Position numbers and translations under genes: made by a program. Shown here piece by piece: positions 56,890 to 64,000 of a stretch of DNA of 64,000 bases. Position 1 is the first letter of the stretch. Every line of letters starts with the position of its first letter. The stretch covers positions 744,001-808,000 of the forward strand of contig JBCAMK010000001.1 in the NCBI GenBank assembly GCA_038503065.1, in the 5' to 3' direction. A model generated the notes under the pieces. The model worked only from the letters and a program-made list of their open reading frames with translations. It was not told the origin of the DNA and did not search any database. This DNA comes from Paragyromitra xinjiangensis. Its lineage: Eukaryota; Ascomycota; Pezizomycetes; Pezizales; Discinaceae.

Positions 56890-58422
56890 TTAGATTGATA
56901 CACCCTTTATATTTCTTTTGTGCTATTATCTCGGTCAACGGGTTTTTATTTAATTTATTCTTGCAATTTTATACTGCAGATGAGGACTTGTATTGATATA
57001 AGGCTGGAAAACAACGTAAGAAGAAATTGCTAACCCGAAAGGGTACAAAGGCCGGTTTGGGGTATTAGGTGTTTTTCTTTTCTTTTTGTGGAGCTTTCGG
57101 TTTGGGTTTGATTTTGTTTCCTGGCATTTCTCAGCAGCTCCACTCCTTACTAGCGTCTTTTCATTTTTCTTTCAGAGGTGTTTGAGTTTGAGTTTTTCTC
57201 TGATTGTTTTGTGTTACACAGGTTGGTTCGCAAGGCTAGTATTGGATCTATTTCCCCTGAGGTCAGGTGGAAGTTTCTCGTCAATTTTTCCATTACAGTT
57301 CTTAGGGACTCGAAGACTTTGATTTATGGATTTGTATTTGGATTTTGCGCAAGGCATTGACTATCTGAGGGCCACTCATAATTTTTCCTTATTTCCTATC
57401 ATTCCTTTGGTCAAGAGTCTGGGCGCCTCATAGTGATCTATTAAGGGGATATATACGCAGAATCACTAAGCATGCGCATCCATCAGGAGGCAACGACGAC
57501 CCTATTCCGTGATACCTGAGATAGTAATTTTTATGAGGGTGGGGCCTCTGCGGAAGAGTTATGGAGACAGCATTGAATGAATCATTTAATACGTATCAAA
57601 GACGGCCTCTAAAATCTTGCTGCAGGAACAGGGCATGGGTCATACGATATCACTCGGATGCTGGGGTCATCGATTCTGCTGTTCTCGCGAACCTCTTGCG
57701 TCTGTTTAGAGCTTAAACCCTAAGCCCCGAAAGTATTGCTCTCGGGTCGGCGAGACATAACTTCGAAGCAGTCTCGCTAATCATGCGCTCGAATAAGCTT
57801 AACTGCAAGTTCCAAAACACCGGTCGATACTGCGAATTTCTTGATCTCTATCGGTAATTGGTATTTTACTGCTTCCTGTGGCATGAGCCTTGGCAATTTG
57901 CCGAGTTTATAGGGCCAGAAGCCGTGGATGAATAGGGCCTTGTACGAAGGAAAGCTCGCACGACTAGGTAGCTCACCATAGGCCAATCAATCAATTTAGA
58001 CTATTAGATCACAACTCGTCACTCGTTGTAACTGTAGTTCTGCAGTTTCCGTCCCTATGAGGGGGTTGATTCCCATGTTACAAATGACAAAGATTTTTAA
58101 CCATAGCTATCTATGCTCGTCCCTATCGTCTATAACTACTGCACGCCACAGGAGGCACCTATGGATTGGGGTTGTGTACGAGGTTAATAATCATATATTA
58201 AGGCTTCACTTTGTATTTACCTCGTAACCTGGACCGAAGGTAACGTCTGCGCAAGAGCTTGATGGAATTTTCTTAGAATTATTCACGTATAAAGTTTTCA
58301 AGACCCCGTGGCAAAAAGGAGAACAAATCTTATTGCTGCGAGTTAAGTGCAGATCGGCACATTAAACTGCCTCTCTTATCTTTAAATCATCTAGGTCTAG
58401 ATGGAGAAATAGTTTCGATCCT
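56890..58422. other. intergenic region without a supportable gene
   Basis: About 1.5 kb between converging genes. T-rich frames (57086-57360 +) and a short minus frame (57777-57986) show no family. Nothing else was seen. Confidence 0.5.
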
Positions 58423-59286
58423 CTACGCGAACATAATTCCCAAAGCAAACAAAGCCACAGCGACAACACTTTCACTCTCCAAAAGAAGCGCTCCAGCACC
58501 AGAATTCTTATCATCGTCTTTTCCAGACTCCTCTCCACCATCTTCTTTCCTGGCCTCTTCAGTCGCCTTGATCTTCTCATCACTTTCATCAGTACTCCCC
58601 GACGCACTTGCAGCGCCCGAAGTCCTTGTGGCTGACGCGTGAGTCCCATTCGACGGTGAGGTACCGAGAATCGAAGACTCCCTAGCACGAACACTCGACT
58701 TGAGTTTCGAAGCTTCACTAGCGGGAAGCGAGGTGGCCTTCCCTAGAATACTTCTCTCAATACTAGATTCGACCGAACCTGCAACCCCGGAAAGTGGGCC
58801 TAAAAGCTCCTCATTCGGCCGAGAAGATATAATCGCGTCATTAGGGGCTACATTGTTAGGGGCAGCATAAACCGCATTGGAGTCTTTGTATCTGCCGTAC
58901 GATGCTGCAGCAGGTGAACTTATTCGCCCTCCGGGGACGGATCCAGCAACTAGGTTGGAATCGTAGCCCGCAGCGATAGCAGCTTCGTTTGCGGCTTTTC
59001 TTGCAGCGGCGTAATTGGGTGCGTTGGGGCTTTCTGGGTATGCGGCTTGAGGATATGTAGCTTGGGGGTATACATTTTGCGCATATGCGGTTTGCTGTGG
59101 AAGCCCGGCTCCATTACAGGTTGCGCATCTGGGTCCTTGTTAGCTTTTTGCGGAAGTTGGTTTATTGGTGGAAAAAATGTGAAATAGGTTTGGATATGCT
59201 TACCTAGCTTGGACAGCAGGTTCGCTCGCGGATACTTGGGGAACGGTTACGGCAGCAATTGCTGCAAGGATAAATGTGGTACGCAT
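58423..59286 (-). CDS. probable GPI-anchored cell-surface protein, Ser/Ala-rich
   Basis: Exons 59286-59204 and 59128-58423, 262 residues. MRTTFILAAIAAVTVPQVSA is a signal peptide. The joint gives QARCATCNGAGLPQQTAYA, with a single CxxC pair just after cleavage, then short YPQA-type repeats, an Ala-rich segment, and a long Ser/Thr/Glu-rich stalk. The C-terminus (GAGALLLESESVVAVALFALGIMFA) is a hydrophobic tail after small residues, as required for GPI attachment, with the omega site probably in the NSGAGA stretch. Role at the wall or membrane is inferred; no catalytic domain seen. The gene lies directly downstream of CSF1 on the same strand. Confidence 0.75.
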
Positions 59287-59772
59287 TTTTATGACTTGGG
59301 TTGTGCTTTCCTGAGAGAAGTATATGTTTCTGTATCGGGGTTTTAAATAGGAAGGTATTTCGTGGGATGAATCCCCGGAAAGGGTATCTGATGTCAGTGT
59401 TGTTTCATATTTAAGTAGTTAGGAGGAGAAAAAGGCCGAGGATGTGAGCGGATAGTAACAAGACTATAAAAAGATTTCTTGGAGGAAACGCCTAGAAAAA
59501 CCTTAGGAAATGACCGAATGGCTACGTTATCCCCACAGTTCAGGACAAAACAACTGAAGACAAAGGAAATAAAATATTGTGAATCTACCAGTAGATGTCC
59601 TCCAAAAAAAAAACTGAGTATTTGAAATCGGGCTGAAGAATCATTAAAAAAGTACAAATTAACGGTCTATGCTAAGACCAGAGGAGAACAGATCAGAAGC
59701 CCATAATTTCACCGAACGCCATTCTATTCCATGCCAACCCAATAAAAGAAAAGTAAGAAATCTCGCCCAATT
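59287..59772. other. promoter of the GPI-type gene and 3' flank of CSF1
   Basis: About 490 bp between tandem genes on the minus strand. The frame at 59394-59657 has no family. The promoter of the GPI-type gene must lie here. Confidence 0.45.
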
Positions 59773-62700
59773 CTATCGAGTGGTCCCAAGGATCTTGGAG
59801 TAGGCGTCCTCGACTTCTCGAGCAATCTCTAATAATGAAACGATGACAATCTATAAGATCATGTTAGAACGGTGTATTTCTAAATTTAGGCGGGGAAAGT
59901 CTATTTACCTGATGTGTCAGGTTCGGAAGTCGGTCTCTATGTAGCCCAATCCACTCTAGAGGCGGGGTGGCTTCTCCCATGTCTCGCAATTGTGGGGTCT
60001 CAATAACCGGCGGCTCAAGAGCCTTATATTCGTATCTTGATTGCGGGACGTTGACGACCGCAGTAATCTTGCGTTGCCCTTTATTTTCTTCATCGGTAGC
60101 CTCTGATGGCGTGGGAGACCCCGTACTAATCGATATGTGGGTATTGGTGACCATTTTACCTTGCCGCTGTGACATTGCTTTTACATGATTTGCCCACATA
60201 CTGTTGTTCTTGTTAGCGAGCTATTTGAAGAGAAGGCGGAATGGAACGACGAACCTCTTGATGAAGCTTACTCTCGAGTAATTCCACCCCACATCTACCT
60301 TGCCTTCGAACGCGCTCTTGAAGATATATTCAATCTCTGTCGAGCCGGTTTTGTGCCAGGTGTGCATGAAGGCGGTAACTTGCGGCACTTTTAATATCGT
60401 GCCACCTCGAGCTCCTCTAGCATGATGCACAATATCCTCAACACTGACATCGGCCAGAGATCTACCCGTTTCTGGTCTTTTTATGGAAGCTAGCGCAACT
60501 CGGAGCTCTCCCAATGTCATCTCTAGTTTACTATGAAGCTTATCGACTTCCATTCCAACTCCAAATCGCGCTGAAGCGTTCAGAGCCTCGAGCTTGAAAA
60601 TTTGCGTGTCATCGAAGCTGCTGGGGAAAATGCCAATGCTTACTTCTTTGAGTGTGACGACGACATCCGTATAGAGGGATAAGAAGGTTGGAGGCGGCGG
60701 CGTTTCCCTATGTATTTCAACGGGGAGCGTCTCCGCTGGTGCCGGAAAACTAGTGTAAGATTGCGAACGTCGGTTAAGGTAGCGTTCCATGTCCTTTAGC
60801 GAGGTTTCATATGACTCCATCTTTTCCTGCCTGAGCCGTATGAGGGCTTGGTAAAGTGCGAGACCTTGCGATGCGCTCAATGTTGTACAGTAAACCTGGA
60901 TCTTGTCCCCATCTAAAACCCCCACCAATCGATCTCCCACTTTTCCGTCCACCTTCTGCAAGTTATACATCAAGAAATGGAAAATTGTAATGTCTGCGAG
61001 AAGGAAAGGTTGGTAATCGAATGATGCTTTTACTTGTAGTTGCTCGAAACTTAGGGAAGCTTGGATGAGTGGGGTTTGGACAATCTCATCTGCACCAGAG
61101 AGCCAGTGGATCGACGTTCGAACCTTCATGTTCTTGAGATGGACGAATCCGCTAAGGCGCCCGACGGATGACACCTTAATGGCATCAAATCCCAAGGACA
61201 TGGTTTGCTCCCAATCGGAACTCTTCCGAGAATCTAGCCACAGGTTCGATATCAACAGAGAAGTCTTGCCGAGAGACTGGCCGAGGTCGAGCTGCAGATC
61301 AATTTCAGAAATCGCCACGGTTGTATTCCACGGAAATGCTTTTGTGGCAGCAACTTTATGATATCTCTGAACTAACATAGCAGAAGGCTCAGAAGATTGC
61401 AAAATTGGTGCTGGCGTACTTTGACGCATGTCCTCTGGCAGCCAAATTTCACGAAATAGGAGGAAATCTTGGAATTGTTTGATATTGAGTTGTGACTTGA
61501 CGGGGCTGAGTTTCATGATGCACGAGAGACCATCAGATCCGTTCAAATGTTTACTGTTCATCAAGGACAAAACAAGTGTCTGAACTTCTAGATGGCCTGT
61601 GGAATCTCGCGAATAAACATGTTGCAGGGATGTCCTTAACCCTGCAACAGTTGCCGAGATGGCATAAAAACGATTCCCCAAAACATCGTCGCAGGTGCTC
61701 ATTGTGACGTATATCTCTTCGTATCCAGCAGAAGCAGCCACACGTGCAAAAGGTTGGCAGCTCAACGTGAATTGCTGCTTGCAAATTCGTAAACCGATAT
61801 TGAGTCGACACTTCCCAAGGATGGCTGCCGGGTCTGGTGAAGATTCCTTGCCATCCGTCGAACTTTTGTGTGATTTTTGTGATGCCTTATCATCGGCAGG
61901 TTCGCGTATGATTTCCTTGATATTGGCAGACATCTCTTGAACCAGGGCCACCACTGAAGGATAGAGCGTATTGTTTGATGCGCTGATCTTGATTTCGGCG
62001 TTGAGTGATGGATCTTCGTCTATTGGAGCAAAATATTCGGCCTTGAAAGCTAGGCCTGGAGATCTGAGTATCGTGGTGCCGCTTGATTCTCCATGTGCAA
62101 ACTGTCCATAGCGACCTTGTGGAGCTCCTCCACGCGATGGTGAACCGGCAGTATCAGAAACCTTGCTAATATGAACGACTGCACCCGCAAAATCCGCATC
62201 CACGAGCACGGATCTGAGTCGTTTCGTGCCAAACATGTTTTCTCTTTCCGCGCCACTTTCTGTAGGCATCGATTTCCAAGTTACTGAAGCATTGCGGAAT
62301 CTCTCGCTGGCCGTAGCAATTGAAGTTTCCAGCTGATTCACCCCAACAACACATGACGAAGTAAGTCTTAGATCTAATGACGTCCCCTTCGCCTGAAACG
62401 CAAGACGCCTGTCGGAATCGTTCAAGAAGTAGGCGACGTTAAATATGATTTCAGGCATAAGTGCTGAATTCTCTGAACGACCAGTTTGCTTACTACCAGG
62501 TTCGACCATCTCCAATAGAAGTTCTTCGATCATAAGGCGTGCCTCATTCTCCTTTCTTGTTGCCGTTGCGAAATCGATTTTTTTGAACGAAAGGACCAGG
62601 TTTTGTCTAGGATGGTTTGCTGATAAGGGTGGAGCACAGCTACCCGTGATCCATGAGATCTGTATTCCCATCATCTCCATTGATATTACTGAGCTAAAGA

Positions 62701-64000
62701 TTGCTAGCGTATTAGTACCCTTATCTGTGCCCATGGGGTCCAGAAGGATAAGTGGCTTCGAACTCCGAAGCTTCCGGAGATATTTAACCTCTCTTGACAA
62801 ATCAAGATCGCGTAGTTTGTCTTGAAGGTGACCGGCAACGTCGACAATTGTGGAAGCAGTCTCTGCGAAGAGGTCGATACGAAGTGAGTGACTTTTGATG
62901 TAGAACGCGCGCACAGATTTACCACGAGATGTCTCTTTCAAAGAACATAAAATGGAAGCATGAAGCTCCACATATCCACACGACTCCCGCAATCCCTCAG
63001 CTGTAGCCCTATTTAGCTCTACTGTAATCTCGCGAAATTCCACATGAATCTCTGGGAGTGATAGTATAGGTAAATCCGCCTTGGGTCTATTGGAGGCGTG
63101 TACTTGGATAGATCCTAGATCTATGCCTAAGTTCGCAGATGGAGCAGAGGTTTGAATCTTTAACCCAGCAACCCCAACATGTGCACGATATACCAGAGGC
63201 ACCTCTTGTTCCACCGAAGGTGCAGGCTGTTTGTCAGATGTGTCGAATATCTCAGTTAATGTTGCTTGAATGCCTGTCCATTCGGCCCTTGCGTTTTCGA
63301 TAACGTTTCCAACTTCTGGTTTAGTGAGCGCGTTGAGCAAGCTTTGAATTGATGATGCATCTAGCCCAATAGCTTCCACGGAGACGAAAACCTCTACTAG
63401 CTTCTCGTCGGCTGAATCGCGATGTCTCACACGGCCGTTTATCGCTGGAAGTTGGAGAACTGATATACTTCTCTGCGCTTTATCACAGCCTGTTCTGATT
63501 TCGTGCTCATGGTGGAGAACATCGAAATCGATAATCATTTCCTCTGTGGAATGTTTTGGTCTCGTGGAACCTCGGACACCAGTGCCACGCACGACATACG
63601 CCAAAGAGGGCAAAAGCGTTGCTTGAAGCGTGAAGCTGTCTAGTGACAGTGTCAAATGGAGAACATGGACATTGTGCCGAGAAAATGATGGAATGGCCGG
63701 GGAGCCAGGTGTCGGTGGCGACGACTCTTTCATCTCCTCAAATAATCGCCAGATTTGTGAGACTTCATCATTCACCACGAAGTCAACAACCTCCATGAGC
63801 CCCAGGATTTCCTCCTGGATATTGAAAGATAGATCCTCGCAAGATCCAGCGATTTTCCAAATGTTGAATCGAGTCTCTGCAAAGCAGTGCTCATCGAAGT
63901 GGCCGTATAAGCTCGGCCTCTGTAACTTTGTCGTGCTGAGTACCTTGTTCGCATAACTTAGTGTTGAAGTCACCGAATCGGCCCGTAGGAGCACACTTCT
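59773..64000 (-). CDS. CSF1: Csf1 / BLTP1-type bridge-like lipid transfer protein, C-terminal part (5' end outside window)
   Basis: Partial; the frame is open at 64000. Exons seen: 64000-60255, 60200-59909, 59850-59773, about 1,371 residues of a protein that is usually near 3,000. The joints give SFIKS-MWANHVKAM and RLPNLTHQ-IVIVSLLEIAREVEDAYSKILGTTR, the conserved Csf1 terminus. Upstream blocks include SLYTDVVVTLKEVSIGIFPSS and DTQIFKLEALNASARFGVG, also Csf1-like, and long runs of alternating beta-strand character typical of the repeating-groove bridge. Csf1 carries lipid, including phosphatidylethanolamine, at ER contact sites and supports GPI-anchor synthesis and lipid balance in the cold. 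No disruption seen in this part. Confidence 0.9.

Overview
The window is nuclear DNA of a filamentous ascomycete (Pezizomycotina). Most genes carry one to many short GT-AG introns of about 47-100 nt. Promoters carry CT-rich tracts. The recognisable proteins are fungal types: a YVC1 channel, CSF1, PRP16, FYV7, a fungal Atos-like protein, a CorA-like transporter and an MMS1_N/CPSF-A protein. The species cannot be named from the sequence; no transposon, CRISPR, rRNA or organelle sequence is evident.

Layout, left to right. 1-873: 3' part of a CorA-like metal transporter. 0.9-7.9 kb: a long stretch with no supportable gene. 7.9-12.9 kb (-): a many-exon CPSF-A/DDB1-superfamily protein. 14.4-16.0 kb (+): a membrane-anchored TBC RabGAP of the TBC1D20/Gyp8 type. 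16-20.3 kb: empty. 20.3-22.3 kb (-): an Atos/FAM214-like protein. 25.2-25.9 kb (-) and 26.3-29.6 kb (+): FYV7 and a mitochondrial-type PPR protein, divergent from a 466-bp shared promoter. 31.1-34.9 kb (-): the splicing helicase PRP16. 35.9-38.0 kb (+): the SAC1 phosphoinositide phosphatase.

38.5-42.3 kb holds the least ordinary part. Four very small genes (about 80-165 codons) each encode one compact Cys-pair zinc-ribbon-like module. In all four the single intron splits the last cysteine codon after its first base. Two are head-to-tail tandem copies, and one of these has gained a 15-bp minisatellite that reads as pentapeptide repeats. I did not recognise this as a described family.

42.9-44.1 kb (+): a Yip1-domain Golgi protein. 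44.7-45.9 kb (+): an intact but divergent eIF2-alpha paralogue that keeps the phosphorylatable serine but has lost part of its basic context. 46.5-48.7 kb (+): the vacuolar TRP channel YVC1. 49.4-50.4 kb (+): a secreted metallo-beta-lactamase-fold protein, followed by an imperfect inverted repeat. 51.5-52.5 kb (+): an F-box-like/ankyrin protein. 52.5-55.9 kb: gene-poor, with one degenerate tRNA-like sequence. 55.9-56.9 kb (+): a single-TM fungal protein. 58.4-59.3 kb (-): a probable GPI-anchored protein. 59.8 kb to the right edge (-): the C-terminal part of CSF1, a bridge-like lipid transfer protein.

The genes do not form one pathway; most are housekeeping (splicing, rRNA processing, mitochondrial expression, membrane traffic, lipid and ion handling). 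The lineage-specific material is the 38.5-42.3 kb cluster and the eIF2-alpha-like gene. Exon borders were read by eye from splice consensus, frame continuity and remembered family conservation; no search was run.
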